A stretch of DNA of 64,000 nt from Deferribacterales bacterium Deferri_01 (lineage in GTDB: Bacteria > Chrysiogenota > Deferribacteres > Deferribacterales > Geovibrionaceae). The stretch spans positions 284,723-348,722 of the forward strand of contig LUZY01000013.1 in NCBI GenBank assembly GCA_001603805.1. The letters run 5' to 3'. Position numbers and translations under genes: made by a program. The first letter of the stretch is position 1. Each line of letters begins with the position of its first letter. Positions 1-10,075 of this stretch are shown piece by piece. Under the pieces are notes generated by a model, which saw nothing but the letters and a program-made list of their open reading frames with translations, was not told the DNA's origin and searched no databases.

Positions 1-1
1 G

Positions 2-898
2 ATAATTAATTCTCTGGGTCCGGTATGGGACGGAAATGAGGTATGGCTTGTTACCGCAGGCGGAGCAACATTTGCTGCTTTTCCCGCAACATATGCTTAT
101 ATGTTCAGCTGGTTTTACACCCCGCTTCTTATAATCCTTTTCGGGCTTATTGTCAGAGGTGTGTCTTTTGAATTCAGAGGCAAAGCTGATTCTGAGAAAT
201 GGAAAAAAACATGGGATTTCCTTATATCCGTGAGTAGTTTTGTTCCCCCTCTTCTTTTCGGTGTTGCTTTCGGCAATATCTTTCAGGGGCTCTTAATAGA
301 TGGATACGGATATTTCGGAACGACCTTAAGCCTTCTTAATCCTTACGGACTGCTTACCGGCGTAGTATTTGTAATATTTTTTCTTGCGCACGGTGCATTA
401 TGGATTGGCCTGAAGACAGAAGGCGGCTCCGCAGAAAGAGCGAAATCCCTCCTGCCTTATCTGCTTCCGCTCCTGGCATTTGCAGTGGTTATGTTCCTTA
501 CAGCGACTTATTTCTCGACACCTCTGTTTGATAACTTCTTCAAAATGCCAGTGCTTTTTATCCTGCCGATGGTATGCGCAGCGGGAATAATTTATGCCTA
601 TTTCATATACAAAAAATCTATGTTTCAGGCGTTTCTTACTTCATGTCTCTCTGTATTCACCTTTGTATTCACAGGCATAGCGGGGCTTTATCCGAACCTG
701 CTGCCATCAAAAGTGAATGATGCTTACAATATTACCGCCTTCAATTCATCATCCAGTGACTATACTCTGAAGATAATGACTGTGGTTGTGCTGATCTTCG
801 TTCCGATTGTAATAGCCTATCAAATATGGACTTATTACATATTCAGACACCCGGTAAAACCGGAGGATGTCACAGATCCGGATGTTGAGACCTACTGA
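2..898 (+). CDS. cydB: Cytochrome d ubiquinol oxidase subunit II, 5' end outside window
   Basis: CydB is the second membrane subunit of cytochrome bd oxidase, which oxidises quinol and reduces O2 in the inner membrane. The frame is already open at base 2 and begins within a conserved CydB segment (GPVWDGNEVWLVTAGG), so the true start and roughly the first quarter of the protein lie upstream. The visible 299 residues hold several long hydrophobic segments and end in a short hydrophilic, acidic tail. CydA is not in the window; it would be expected just upstream. An intrinsic terminator follows 26 bases after the stop. The identification rests on the GNEVW region and the membrane pattern. Confidence 0.93.
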   Translation: MINSLGPVWDGNEVWLVTAGGATFAAFPATYAYMFSWFYTPLLIILFGLIVRGVSFEFRGKADSEKWKKTWDFLISVSSFVPPLLFGVAFGNIFQGLLIDGYGYFGTTLSLLNPYGLLTGVVFVIFFLAHGALWIGLKTEGGSAERAKSLLPYLLPLLAFAVVMFLTATYFSTPLFDNFFKMPVLFILPMVCAAGIIYAYFIYKKSMFQAFLTSCLSVFTFVFTGIAGLYPNLLPSKVNDAYNITAFNSSSSDYTLKIMTVVVLIFVPIVIAYQIWTYYIFRHPVKPEDVTDPDVETY

Positions 899-924
899 GA
901 AAATTAATCATTCCTTAATTTAAT

Positions 925-946
925 GGAGCCTTCGGGCTCCTTTTTT
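925..946 (+). terminator. Intrinsic terminator after cydB
   Basis: The stem GGAGCC-ttcg-GGCTCC with a stable tetraloop is followed directly by TTTTTT. It ends the cydB transcript before the thioesterase gene. Confidence 0.9.
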
Positions 947-980
947 GTTATAATCACCTGTTATTTGAGGGGAAGCTGAA

Positions 981-1430
981 ATGAATGAAATAATTGCACG
1001 GTTTAAAGAAAGATTTGAAACACTCAGTCCTTTTCAGAAGCTTCTGGGCATGAAGCTGGAAGTTACAGACAGCTTCACTCCTGTCATTACATTTGATATG
1101 AGAAATGACTTAATAGGCAATTTCGACTACGGTATTCTCCATGGCGGGGTTATAGCCTCGGTTATGGATGTTACAGCGGGAATTTCCGCCCTGCTCTGCC
1201 TTCCATCAAAATATCCTTCAGAATCAGCAGACCAGATAATGAAACGAGTCAGCAAAGTCGGCACTATTGATCTGCGCATTGACTATATTCAGCCCGGCAG
1301 AGGCAAATCGTTCACAGCAACAGGTGAAACCCTGAGAGCAGGAAATAAGATAGCCGTCTCCACCGCTAAACTGCATAATGATGAAGGCGTGCTTATCGCC
1401 GCCGGAACAGGAACTTATTTGATCGGGTAA
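981..1430 (+). CDS. Hotdog-fold thioesterase (PaaI/YigI type)
   Basis: A 149-residue protein of the acyl-CoA thioesterase hotdog superfamily, which hydrolyses acyl-CoA or related thioesters in the cytoplasm. The diagnostic feature is GILHGGVIASVMDVTAG at residues 51-67: the HGG loop leading into the long central hotdog helix. The length fits a single hotdog domain. The start follows GAGGGG eight bases upstream. The gene lies alone between the cydB terminator and a convergent pyrD, with a TATAAT-like box just upstream overlapping the end of the cydB terminator. The substrate cannot be told from sequence. Confidence 0.82.
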   Translation: MNEIIARFKERFETLSPFQKLLGMKLEVTDSFTPVITFDMRNDLIGNFDYGILHGGVIASVMDVTAGISALLCLPSKYPSESADQIMKRVSKVGTIDLRIDYIQPGRGKSFTATGETLRAGNKIAVSTAKLHNDEGVLIAAGTGTYLIG

Positions 1431-1431
1431 G

Positions 1432-1455
1432 AAAAAAGGCAGCCCTGAGGCTGCC
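1432..1455 (-). terminator. Intrinsic terminator of the carB-pyrK-pyrD operon
   Basis: Read on the minus strand, GGCAGCC-tcag-GGCTGCC is followed by six T, just past the pyrD stop. On the plus strand the hairpin lacks a good T run, so it mainly serves the pyr operon. Confidence 0.85.
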
Positions 1456-1460
1456 TCTGA

Positions 1461-2378
1461 TTATTTGCTTAAATCCACCTTTCCGGTGAGTTCTGATATG
1501 TTTGAGAGCTTCTGCTCACTGACGTATTTCTCAAGTCCGTCAATGATTTTGATCGGGATTTCAGGGTCAACAAAGTTCGCAGTGCCGACCTGAACCGCAG
1601 ATGCGCCAACGAGGAAAAACTCTGCCGCATCCTCCCACTTTATAATACCACCCATGCCGACTATGGGGATTTTAACGACCTTTGATACCTCATGCACCAT
1701 GCGCACAGCAACAGGCTTGATAGCCGGACCGCTCAATCCGCCAGTTACATTTGATATATAAGGCTTTTTTGTATTTATATTCACAGCCATGCCGAGCAGA
1801 GTGTTTATGGCGCTGATTCCGTCTGCACCGTTGTCCTCACATGCTTTTGCAAAAGGCTTAATATCAGTGACATTAGGAGAAAGCTTCACCAGTAAAGGCT
1901 TGTTCTTTATGACCTTTCTGCACTGATCCACAACCTTTGACGTCATAGCAGGATCAGACCCGAATGCTATTCCGCCTTCTTTGACGTTGGGGCATGAAAT
2001 ATTCATTTCAAGCATATCAATATCAGCATTATCAAGAATTTCTGCAACCTGAACATATTCCTCAATGGATTTGCCCCAGAAGTTTACGATTATTCTGGTA
2101 TCGTATTTTCTTAAAAGAGGCAGTTTTTCCTTGAGAAACCTGTGGACGCCGACATTCTGCAAGCCGATGGCGTTCAGCATGCCGGAAGTGGTTTCCATGA
2201 TTCTGGGCATTAGGTTACCCTGAACCTCGTTGTATGAGATACCCTTGACAGAGATTCCGCCAAGCCTTGATATATCTGTGAAACGTGCATATTCGAGCCC
2301 GTAGCCGAAAGTTCCGCTTGCCGTGATAACAGGGTTTTTAAATTCCACCCCGCAGATGTTTACTTTCAATCCGGACAT
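1461..2378 (-). CDS. pyrD: Dihydroorotate dehydrogenase, class 1B catalytic subunit
   Basis: PyrD oxidises dihydroorotate to orotate in de novo pyrimidine synthesis. As a class 1B enzyme it passes electrons through PyrK to NAD+. I use the ATG at 2378, which gives 305 residues beginning MSGLKVNICGVEF, with a G-rich ribosome site in the end of pyrK; the open frame continues upstream but overlaps pyrK and has no family similarity. NISCPN places the catalytic cysteine at residue 129, where class 1 enzymes have Cys rather than the Ser of class 2. GMGGI near the C-terminus fits the FMN phosphate site. One base separates it from pyrK, so translation is probably coupled. Confidence 0.95.
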   Translation of the reverse strand: MSGLKVNICGVEFKNPVITASGTFGYGLEYARFTDISRLGGISVKGISYNEVQGNLMPRIMETTSGMLNAIGLQNVGVHRFLKEKLPLLRKYDTRIIVNFWGKSIEEYVQVAEILDNADIDMLEMNISCPNVKEGGIAFGSDPAMTSKVVDQCRKVIKNKPLLVKLSPNVTDIKPFAKACEDNGADGISAINTLLGMAVNINTKKPYISNVTGGLSGPAIKPVAVRMVHEVSKVVKIPIVGMGGIIKWEDAAEFFLVGASAVQVGTANFVDPEIPIKIIDGLEKYVSEQKLSNISELTGKVDLSK

Positions 2379-2379
2379 A

Positions 2380-3168
2380 TCACCCCACCCTGCAAACAGA
2401 ATCCCAGACAACTTTTGAGCCGTCAAATACGGGACCTTCAACACAGCACCGCTTCTGAACAGTGCCCTCACCTTCTCTAACATAAATAATGCAGCCGAGA
2501 CAGGCGCCCATACCGCAAGCCATGCGTTCATCAAGTGAAACATCCACCGGAACATCACTGCTGACGCATATTTCGCTGACGGCCTGAAGCATTCTTTTCG
2601 GACCGCAGGCATAGACACGGTCAAAGCTTTTTACATCTCTGCCGAAAGGGGCAGTAACAAGAGCTTTTTCACCTATGCTGCCGTCATCGGTGGTGATGAT
2701 AAGATTATCTATATGCGGACGGAATTCATCAGCAAGCACAATGTCTTCCTGATTTCTGCCGCCGAAATACAAGCTAACGGTGCATCCGTCATCTTTCAGA
2801 AGTTTTGCTATCCAGAGCAGAGGCGCTATCCCTACTCCTCCAGCGACAAGAGCCACATTTTTTCCCTTAACAGACTTAAAGCCGTTTCCGAGGCTGGATG
2901 AAAACTCTATGGCAGAACCTGCAAGGCTTTCTGTCATAAGGCGTGTACCTTTGCCGACAAGCATATACAACAGACGGAAAGTGTTACCACGCACATCTAC
3001 AACGCCGAAAGGACGCCTGAGAAGAGGGTCTGCAAGATAATCCTGCAAACCTGTCTTCACCATGACAAACTGTCCGGGTTTTGCATCTTTAACAAACTCC
3101 GGTGATTCGATTTCCATCAGGCGATATTTATCATTAAGTCTTTCGTTTTTAAGGATAATTCCTTTCAT
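2380..3168 (-). CDS. pyrK: Dihydroorotate dehydrogenase electron transfer subunit
   Basis: PyrK carries FAD and a 2Fe-2S cluster and links PyrD to NAD+. The 262 residues show the ferredoxin-reductase fold: RRPFGV at 51-56 for FAD, GGVGIAP at 110-116 for nucleotide, ACGP at 187-190, then cluster cysteines at 218, 223, 226 and 241/242. Length matches the family. It sits one base downstream of carB and one base upstream of pyrD, forming a compact carB-pyrK-pyrD unit, which is the usual partnership for a class 1B dehydrogenase. Confidence 0.95.
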   Translation of the reverse strand: MKGIILKNERLNDKYRLMEIESPEFVKDAKPGQFVMVKTGLQDYLADPLLRRPFGVVDVRGNTFRLLYMLVGKGTRLMTESLAGSAIEFSSSLGNGFKSVKGKNVALVAGGVGIAPLLWIAKLLKDDGCTVSLYFGGRNQEDIVLADEFRPHIDNLIITTDDGSIGEKALVTAPFGRDVKSFDRVYACGPKRMLQAVSEICVSSDVPVDVSLDERMACGMGACLGCIIYVREGEGTVQKRCCVEGPVFDGSKVVWDSVCRVG

Positions 3169-3169
3169 G

Positions 3170-6100
3170 TTATTTCCCGAAATATTGCTGAATCGGTTTT
3201 ACTGTCATCCCTTTATGGATTTTTGACTCAATAGCAGTCACAACAGCCTGCGCCGCTTCAAGAGTTGTTGCGTAGGGTACGCTGTAGCTTAGTATAGCTC
3301 TGCGGATAGATTCAGAATCAAGCCTTGAGCGCCTTCCCGCAGGAATATTCAGGCAGAAGCTGATCTCCCTGTTTTTAACAGCATCAACAATATTGGGTCT
3401 GCCTTCGCTGACCTTTTTGATGCGCTCGACCGCTATTCCGTGTCCGGCAAGAAAATCATAGGTTCCTGCGGTGGAAACAACGGTGAAACCAAGTTCAACA
3501 AACTTCTTGGCAACTTCCAGAATGCCGTCCTTGCAGGCGTCTTTAACGCTTATAAAGACTTTTCCTTTTTCGGGAAGTTTATTGCCCGCAGCAAGCTGTG
3601 ACTTGTAAAAAGCCATGCCGAAATCGGTATCTATCCCCATAACTTCGCCTGTGGACTTCATTTCGGGTCCGAGGACAAGGTCAGTTCCGGGAAATTTTAC
3701 AAACGGGAACACCGCTTCTTTAACTGTATAGTATTCAGGGTAAATTTCTTCTGTGAAACCCAGCTCTTTTAATTTGATGCCCACCATCACCTTACTTGCG
3801 ATTTTGGCGAGGGGGCGTCCGATTGTCTTGCTGACATAGGGGACAGTTCTGGATGCTCTGGGGTTTACCTCAAGGATATAAAGCTCATCGCCCTTAATCG
3901 CCCACTGAACATTCATCAGACCTATTACTTTAAGTTCTGTAGCTAACTTCTTGGTTTCAGAGATAATTTTAGCCTGCATATCTTTATTTATTGTGCGTGC
4001 GGGTATGGAACATGCCGAGTCACCGGAGTGTATTCCGGCTTCTTCAATATGCTGCATGATGCCGCCGATAACAACTCTCTCACCGTCACTGACAGAATCC
4101 ACGTCAACTTCAATGGCGTTTTCAAGGAATTTATCAATGAGTACAGGGTGATCATCACTGGCTTCAACGGCATATTTCATATAGTTCACAAGAGCTTCAC
4201 GCTCATAAACTATCTCCATCGCACGTCCGCCGAGTACATATGATGGACGCACAACTACCGGGTAGCCTATTCTGTCGGCTATTTCAAATGCCTGCTGGTC
4301 GTTTTTGGCTATTCCGTTGGGCGGCTGTTTGATATTCAGCCTCTCTATAAGGTCTTTAAATCTCTCTCTGTCTTCAGCTATATCAATACTGTCGGGGCTT
4401 GTTCCGAGAATCGGAACTCCAGCTTTTTCAAGGGGTACAGCGAGTTTAAGGGGTGTCTGCCCGCCGAACTGAACAATAACACCAATGGGTTTTTCCTTTT
4501 CGACTATGTTGAGAACATGCTCTTTGGTGAGCGGTTCAAAGTAAAGTCTGTCGGATGTGTCATAGTCCGTACTGACAGTCTCAGGGTTACAGTTAACCAT
4601 GATGGTCTCATAGCCCGCTTCTTCCAGAGCGAACGAAGCGTGGACACAGCAATAGTCAAACTCTATCCCCTGACCTATCCTGTTGGGTCCGCCGCCGAGG
4701 ATTATAACCTTTTTTCTGTCTGTGGGTTCGGATTCACACTCATCCTCAAAGGTTGAGTAGAGATAAGGCGTATTTGATTCAAATTCAGCGGCGCATGTAT
4801 CAACTCTTTTATAAACCGCTTTGCGGCGAGAGCTTCTTACATCATCCTCATGTGTTTTCAGGAGCTTAGCGAGTCTTTTATCAGAAAAGCCGAGCCTTTT
4901 GGCTTTTTCCATCATGTCAGCTTCGACAGTCTTAAGGGAACCTTTTGCCTTGAGTTCTGCTTCAAACTCGATAATTTCCTGAATATTATCAAGAAACCAA
5001 GGGTCAATTGCACTGATAGAGTGTATTTCCTCTGTCGTATAGCCGGCCCTGAAAGCATCGCCTATGTACCACATGCGTTTGTCTGTGGGGCGGCGGAGGT
5101 ATTTTTCTATCTCTTCCCTGACAGACTCCTTATGAAGCTCTTCTGCGGAGAAAACCTCGTCAAAACCTGTTTTGCCTGTTTCAAGGGAGTTTATAGCCTT
5201 CTGGAGAGACTCCTTGAAGGTTCTGCCTATGGACATAACCTCGCCAACTGATTTCATCTGTGTTGTCAGTCTGTCATCAGCGCCGGGGAATTTCTCAAAG
5301 GTAAATCTGGGGAATTTCACCACACAGTAATCTATTGTGGGCTCAAAGGAAGCGGGAGTCTTTTTGGTAATGTCGTTGGGAATTTCATCCAGAGTATAGC
5401 CAACAGCAAGCTTGGCGGCTATTTTAGCTATGGGGAAGCCAGTTGCTTTTGAAGCAAGAGCGGAGCTTCTGGAAACTCTGGGGTTCATTTCGATGATGAT
5501 CTGGCGTCCGTTTGCGGGGTTCACAGCGAACTGAACATTTGAACCGCCCGTATCAACACCTATTTCACGCATAACTTTGATAGAGGCGTTGCGAAGCTCC
5601 TGATATTCTTTATCCGTAAGTGTCTGCGCCGGAGCAACAGTAATACTGTCTCCAGTGTGTACACCCATGGGGTCAAAGTTTTCTATTGAGCAGATAATAA
5701 CCACGTTGTCATTAAGGTCACGCATTACCTCAAGCTCATATTCCTTCCAGCCGAGAGCGGATTCCTCCACCAGTATTTCGTGTACGGGTGAGGCTTCGAG
5801 TCCCCATTCAACGTAGTTTTTATATTCTTCTATGTTATAGGCAACGTTTCCGCCTGTTCCGCCGAGTGTGAATGAGGGACGGATAATAGCGGGAAAACCT
5901 ATGGAGTCAACACAGTCCATCGCCTGCTGATATGTGCGTACGATGGCGCTTTTCGGCATATCAAGACCGATTTTTGCCATTGCCTCTTTGAAAAGCTCAC
6001 GATCTTCAGCCTTTCTGATAGCCTGAACATTGGCGCCTATAAGCTCAACCTTGTGTTTATCAAGCACACCTGCATCATAAGCAGCAAGGGCAAGGTTAAG

Positions 6101-6385
6101 CGCTGTCTGCCCACCCACAGTGGGGAGGATGGCGTCAGGCTTCTCCACTTCGAGGATTTTATCCAAAATTTCAACCGTAAGAGGTTCGATGTACGTTGCG
6201 TCGGCTATTTCGGGGTCTGTCATAATTGTGGCAGGGTTAGAGTTTATAAGTACAACTCTGTATCCTTCCTCTTTAAGAGCTTTAACAGCCTGTGTTCCCG
6301 AATAGTCAAATTCGCAGGCCTGACCAATAACAATGGGTCCTGAACCTATAACCAGAATGGTTTTGATGTCGTTTCTTCTTGGCAA
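3170..6385 (-). CDS. carB: Carbamoyl-phosphate synthase large subunit
   Basis: CarB makes carbamoyl phosphate from bicarbonate, ammonia and two ATP for pyrimidine and arginine synthesis. The 1071 residues match the family length. They contain the tandem halves, each opening with a glycine-rich GxGP-type segment ([19 protein letters not shown] near residue 14 and [15 protein letters not shown] near residue 570), two ATP-grasp domains, and a C-terminal MGS-like allosteric domain of about 130 residues. The start is TTG at 6385, five bases after GGAGG. A promoter lies 35-63 bases upstream. The partner glutaminase carA is not in the window. Confidence 0.97.
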   Translation of the reverse strand: MPRRNDIKTILVIGSGPIVIGQACEFDYSGTQAVKALKEEGYRVVLINSNPATIMTDPEIADATYIEPLTVEILDKILEVEKPDAILPTVGGQTALNLALAAYDAGVLDKHKVELIGANVQAIRKAEDRELFKEAMAKIGLDMPKSAIVRTYQQAMDCVDSIGFPAIIRPSFTLGGTGGNVAYNIEEYKNYVEWGLEASPVHEILVEESALGWKEYELEVMRDLNDNVVIICSIENFDPMGVHTGDSITVAPAQTLTDKEYQELRNASIKVMREIGVDTGGSNVQFAVNPANGRQIIIEMNPRVSRSSALASKATGFPIAKIAAKLAVGYTLDEIPNDITKKTPASFEPTIDYCVVKFPRFTFEKFPGADDRLTTQMKSVGEVMSIGRTFKESLQKAINSLETGKTGFDEVFSAEELHKESVREEIEKYLRRPTDKRMWYIGDAFRAGYTTEEIHSISAIDPWFLDNIQEIIEFEAELKAKGSLKTVEADMMEKAKRLGFSDKRLAKLLKTHEDDVRSSRRKAVYKRVDTCAAEFESNTPYLYSTFEDECESEPTDRKKVIILGGGPNRIGQGIEFDYCCVHASFALEEAGYETIMVNCNPETVSTDYDTSDRLYFEPLTKEHVLNIVEKEKPIGVIVQFGGQTPLKLAVPLEKAGVPILGTSPDSIDIAEDRERFKDLIERLNIKQPPNGIAKNDQQAFEIADRIGYPVVVRPSYVLGGRAMEIVYEREALVNYMKYAVEASDDHPVLIDKFLENAIEVDVDSVSDGERVVIGGIMQHIEEAGIHSGDSACSIPARTINKDMQAKIISETKKLATELKVIGLMNVQWAIKGDELYILEVNPRASRTVPYVSKTIGRPLAKIASKVMVGIKLKELGFTEEIYPEYYTVKEAVFPFVKFPGTDLVLGPEMKSTGEVMGIDTDFGMAFYKSQLAAGNKLPEKGKVFISVKDACKDGILEVAKKFVELGFTVVSTAGTYDFLAGHGIAVERIKKVSEGRPNIVDAVKNREISFCLNIPAGRRSRLDSESIRRAILSYSVPYATTLEAAQAVVTAIESKIHKGMTVKPIQQYFGK

Positions 6386-6419
6386 CTCATCCTCCGAAAT
6401 ATATGGGCAAAATTGGAGT

Positions 6420-6448
6420 TTTATATCAGAATTATTTCTCTTTTACAA
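6420..6448 (-). promoter_or_regulatory. Sigma70-type promoter of carB
   Basis: Minus strand TTGTAA-N17-TATAAA, ending 35 bases upstream of the TTG start of carB. It lies between the terminator of the preceding gene and carB. Confidence 0.65.
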
Positions 6449-6473
6449 CACTTGAAGATCAAAAAAATTATAC

Positions 6474-6500
6474 AAAAAAAAACCCCTGAAATACAGGGGC
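6474..6500 (-). terminator. Intrinsic terminator of the SWIM zinc-finger gene
   Basis: Minus strand CCCCTG-tattt-CAGGGG followed by nine T. It separates the recG/SWIM transcript from carB. Confidence 0.9.
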
Positions 6501-6516
6501 TTTTCTAGTTTAATCT

Positions 6517-7053
6517 TTATTTTTGACTGCACAGAAGATACAGGCAGGCAATTTTAAGAGGGTCTGTCAATACATGGTTTTTTCCGTTCAGATCCTCTTT
6601 CACGATGGAAGAGAGCTGCTGCATGGAAATTCCTGCAAGATCCGCCACCTGTGAGGAGCTGACATTTTTTCCCCGCACATCATCAAGAAGTGATTTGAGG
6701 GAAGTGGTTTTAATATAAAATTTAATATCGTCAAAAGTCTTTATATTTTTCCTTTCCAGTTTCCGGCTGCTGGCAAAGACCCACGGTGTATATATGTAAG
6801 TCAGGCCGAGAGCAGCGGCATGCTTGCAGAAAACCTCCTTGGAGTTATTACATTCGCATGAAAACCGGATTGGATCTGAACTGATTTCGAGGGTGGTGAC
6901 ATAAGCACCGTGATTACCTTTGATCGTTCCCTTGAGAAGAGAGCCCTCAACGGAACAGTCGATAAATTTACCGACATAGTTTTCCGCTCTCTGAAGGTTC
7001 AGAGGAGTGGAAATATTCCTGAGCTGTTCTTCGCTAAGCTTTGGCAACTGCAT
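6517..7053 (-). CDS. SWIM zinc-finger domain protein of unknown role
   Basis: A 178-residue protein. The ATG at 7053 is chosen because it follows AAGGAGG with six bases between; the upstream open frame runs through a structured repeat. CEC at 66-68 and CKH at 76-78 give the pattern C-x-C-x7-C-x-H of a SWIM zinc finger, a fold linked to DNA or protein binding. Residues after about 100 look like a helical, possibly DNA-binding region. The gene is downstream of recG on the same strand, with half of a structured repeat between them. The link to recG suggests, but does not show, a role in DNA metabolism. Confidence 0.75.
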   Translation of the reverse strand: MQLPKLSEEQLRNISTPLNLQRAENYVGKFIDCSVEGSLLKGTIKGNHGAYVTTLEISSDPIRFSCECNNSKEVFCKHAAALGLTYIYTPWVFASSRKLERKNIKTFDDIKFYIKTTSLKSLLDDVRGKNVSSSQVADLAGISMQQLSSIVKEDLNGKNHVLTDPLKIACLYLLCSQK

Positions 7054-7148
7054 CGGTGACCTCCTTAATTGATGATAAAAATTTTTCCCGTCAGAGGGGA
7101 CGCAATGGGTTAATAAATTAATGACAACCAAGCTTTCCTTAAGTTGAC

Positions 7149-7208
7149 TATAAAAACCATTCCGCCCGTGAAAAATTTTTATACACGCTCGCGGTTTGCA
7201 AAGCAAAC
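7149..7208 (+). repeat. Structured repeat, truncated copy (hairpins A and B)
   Basis: Hairpin A pairs TATAAAAA (7149-7156) with TTTTTATA (7176-7183). Then comes the conserved linker ATACACGCTCGCG (7181-7193) and hairpin B, GTTTGC-aaa-GCAAAC (7194-7208). The second linker and hairpin C found at other loci are missing. It lies between recG and the SWIM gene. Same family as at 12.35, 41.03 and 56.78 kb: same linker, unrelated stem arms. Confidence 0.75.
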
Positions 7209-7245
7209 GGCATACAGATATATATTAGTCCGACAAACTGACCGT

Positions 7246-9540
7246 CTACCCGATGTTAAGAAAGTCTATACCGTCCTTCCAGCGGGTTTTCAGGGCTTCC
7301 AGAACCGTTTTATTAACAGGTTTTGCCAATTCAGGATCTTCAGACAGAAGCTCTTCCGCTTCCGCTCTTGCCCTATGTAATATTTTGACATCTTTTACGA
7401 TATTTGAAAACCGAAACTGTGGCAAACCTGACTGTCTGGTTCCGAAAAAATCTCCTGGACCACGAAGTTCAAGATCTATCTCACTTAGCTTAAAACCGTC
7501 CGCATGCTGTTCCATTGCCTTTATTCGTGCTTTTCCGTCTTCGCTTATCTGTTTTGAGTAAACCAAAACACAGTAGGACTGTTCCGCTCCCCTGCCCACT
7601 CTGCCTCTTAGCTGATGAAGCTGTGAAAGACCGAACCTTTCGGCATTTTCTATCACCATAACTGTGGCATCCGGCACATCCACTCCGACTTCAATAACAG
7701 TAGTGGATACAAGAACTTTCAGACTGCCGTTCTTAAACCCGTCCATCATAGCACGTTTTTCATCCGCCTTCATACGACCATGGAGCAGTCCGGTTACATT
7801 TTCTCCGAAATATGCAGCTATTTCCTCAAAACCTTCAGTTGCAGCCTTCAGAGCAAGTTTATCACTTGCATCGATCAGCGGATATATGAAATATGCCTTA
7901 TGCCCTTTATCCAGCTCTTTCTTAACCGACTCAAATATCCTGTTACGGGAAGTCTCAGGGAATGCTTTGGTAATAATGGGCTTTCTGCCCGGCGGCATAG
8001 CATCAATAACACTTATATCAAGATCACCGTAAAAGGTGAGTGAAAGCGTTCTAGGGATCGGGGTTGCTGTCATCAGAAGTATATCAGGAGTATAACCCTT
8101 CTCCACCAGTGTCTTACGCTGTAAAACACCGAAGCGGTGCTGTTCATCAATCACCACAAAGCCGAGAGAGGCAAACTCAGTATCCTCCTGAATTAAAGCG
8201 TGGGTTCCCACCACAAAATTTATATGCCCTTCCCTTATCAATTCTTTGGAAGCTTTTTTATCCTTATCAGCCGTTGAGCCCGTGAGGAGCGCTGCGGTGT
8301 ATTTTGTGCCGTTAAGAAAGTTAAGCAGACTGCGGAAATGCTGTTCCGCCAAAACCTCTGTAGGAGCAATTATTGCAGCCTGACATCCGTTTTTAACCGC
8401 AATCATGGCAGCAGTGAAGCAGACAATCGTTTTTCCGCTTCCCACGTCTCCCTGAATAAGTCTGTTCATTTGTTTCGGGCGTTTCATATCATTAAAAATA
8501 TCAGCCAATACTCTTTTCTGGGCGGATGTAAGTTTAAAGGGCATCATGTTCCCGATTTCGTCGAGATATTCTGTTTTAACATCAAAAGCTATGCCAGTGA
8601 TCTCCTGATAAGTTCTCTTTTTCATCAGAAGTCCAAGCTGCAGATAAAAAAGCTCTTCAAATACAAAACGCTCGTAAGCCGGGTGGCTCCTTGTCTGAAG
8701 TTTGCCAAGCTGGCTTATATCATCCGGAAAATGCAGTGTCTTTACGGCGGAACGTATGTCAGGATATGAATATTTATCAGCCAGACGAAGCGGCAGAGTA
8801 TCCGGCATATATTCCAAATAGTCATGAACAGCACGAAATACTGCAGAAGCATAGGTTTTATGGTTAACTGCTGTAGGCAGGCTGTAGACAGCACGTATCC
8901 TACCTATATCTGCCTCGCTGATCATCTCAGGATGCACAATGGAATATGAACCGTCCATCCGGCCTATATTCCCGTACAAATGATATTTTGTGCCGATTGT
9001 AAGTCCTGATGCGGGGTAAGATTTGGAAAAGTTAAACCACAAGGCGGAAAAAAAGCCTGCTTCAGAGCGGAAAACAGCCTTATAGATACGTTTTTTGCCT
9101 CTGGTGAATGTTGGTCCGTGAGTTTCCAGAACACCGGTGAGAACGCCCTTCTCACCGCCTTCATAACCTATTGCCTCGTAGCGGAAAGGAAAATGGAGAA
9201 GCACATCCTCCATATTTGTTATTCCGGCTTTTTCCAGTGCTTCCGCTGTTTTACCGCCAATGCCTTTGACTGTGGCAACAGAAGTCTGGAGTAAAACAGC
9301 CGCTTTAGTGTTTGAGGATGAACCTGCAATAAACATTGCAAGCTCATGGACAACAGCATCCAGCTCTGATAAGGATGGGTTTCCCTTCTCCGCTGTTTTT
9401 GCGGCAATTGATGAGAGCGTAGGGCTTAATTTTGCGGTATATTCTGCGATTGATAAAAGATATGAGGTCGGATTCTTTACGAAATCCGACCTGTTTTTCC
9501 CTATTGAATTAAGGAGTTTGCGAAGATTTCCAAGCTCCAT
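7246..9540 (-). CDS. recG: ATP-dependent DNA helicase RecG
   Basis: RecG reverses stalled replication forks and migrates branched DNA. The 764 residues (E. coli RecG is 693) have an N-terminal extension of about 70-90 residues, as in many non-proteobacterial RecGs, then a helix-hairpin-helix/wedge OB region (GIGGKTAEALEKAGI), the Walker A motif GDVGSGKT, motif II VIDEQHRFGV, motif III TATPIPRT and a C-terminal helicase half with the QLRGRVGRG motif VI. It is followed by a truncated structured repeat and the SWIM gene, and preceded nine bases upstream by cheW. Confidence 0.96.
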   Translation of the reverse strand: MELGNLRKLLNSIGKNRSDFVKNPTSYLLSIAEYTAKLSPTLSSIAAKTAEKGNPSLSELDAVVHELAMFIAGSSSNTKAAVLLQTSVATVKGIGGKTAEALEKAGITNMEDVLLHFPFRYEAIGYEGGEKGVLTGVLETHGPTFTRGKKRIYKAVFRSEAGFFSALWFNFSKSYPASGLTIGTKYHLYGNIGRMDGSYSIVHPEMISEADIGRIRAVYSLPTAVNHKTYASAVFRAVHDYLEYMPDTLPLRLADKYSYPDIRSAVKTLHFPDDISQLGKLQTRSHPAYERFVFEELFYLQLGLLMKKRTYQEITGIAFDVKTEYLDEIGNMMPFKLTSAQKRVLADIFNDMKRPKQMNRLIQGDVGSGKTIVCFTAAMIAVKNGCQAAIIAPTEVLAEQHFRSLLNFLNGTKYTAALLTGSTADKDKKASKELIREGHINFVVGTHALIQEDTEFASLGFVVIDEQHRFGVLQRKTLVEKGYTPDILLMTATPIPRTLSLTFYGDLDISVIDAMPPGRKPIITKAFPETSRNRIFESVKKELDKGHKAYFIYPLIDASDKLALKAATEGFEEIAAYFGENVTGLLHGRMKADEKRAMMDGFKNGSLKVLVSTTVIEVGVDVPDATVMVIENAERFGLSQLHQLRGRVGRGAEQSYCVLVYSKQISEDGKARIKAMEQHADGFKLSEIDLELRGPGDFFGTRQSGLPQFRFSNIVKDVKILHRARAEAEELLSEDPELAKPVNKTVLEALKTRWKDGIDFLNIG

Positions 9541-9549
9541 GAGCCGTCA

Positions 9550-10002
9550 TCAGAAATAGCTGAGAGCGCTTGCTTCGTTAGGGTTGAATATTTTATGAAC
9601 ATCAAGAATGATGATCATACCGTGCTTTGTTCTGGCTACTCCGTCAATATAGCCGGAGTTGACTCCAGTGGAGGCGCCGGGAGCTTTGTCAATTACTTCG
9701 GGGTCAAGGCGCAAAACTTCGTCAACGCAGTCAACCACAAAGCCGATCTTTTTGCCTTTTATATTAACGTTGATAATCCTTGTTTGCCCGCTTTCTTCAG
9801 GAACAGCTATACCGAGCTTCTTGCGAAGATCTACAATCGGGATAACCTGACCACGCAGATTTATAATCCCTTCCACAAATGACGGAGCTTTGGGAACTTT
9901 TGTAATATCCATCATGCGGAGTATTTCTTCTATATCCATTATATTGATGCCGTATTTTTCACCGCTCAGCATCAGACTGACTATTTGTCTCATTTCAGCC
10001 AT
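9550..10002 (-). CDS. cheW: Chemotaxis coupling protein CheW
   Basis: CheW links methyl-accepting chemoreceptors to the CheA kinase at the cytoplasmic face of receptor arrays. The 150 residues form one CheW domain, with the typical segments MDIEEILRM, FVEGIINLRGQVIPIVDLRKK near 42-62 and a C-terminal GMIIILDVHKIF. The start follows AGAGGT six bases upstream. No other chemotaxis gene is in the window; the flagellar genes are 19 kb away. Its place upstream of recG looks like an isolated cheW outside the main che cluster. Confidence 0.93.
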   Translation of the reverse strand: MAEMRQIVSLMLSGEKYGINIMDIEEILRMMDITKVPKAPSFVEGIINLRGQVIPIVDLRKKLGIAVPEESGQTRIINVNIKGKKIGFVVDCVDEVLRLDPEVIDKAPGASTGVNSGYIDGVARTKHGMIIILDVHKIFNPNEASALSYF

Positions 10003-10075
10003 GTGTAAACCTCTAAGCCCGTTTTATAAATAAATAATAACAGGATAACGGGTTGTTGGCAAGAACGAGGTTCTT

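Noticed and set aside
4850..5251. 133-codon plus-strand frame
   Set aside because: Shadow of carB with no ribosome site or recognisable domain.
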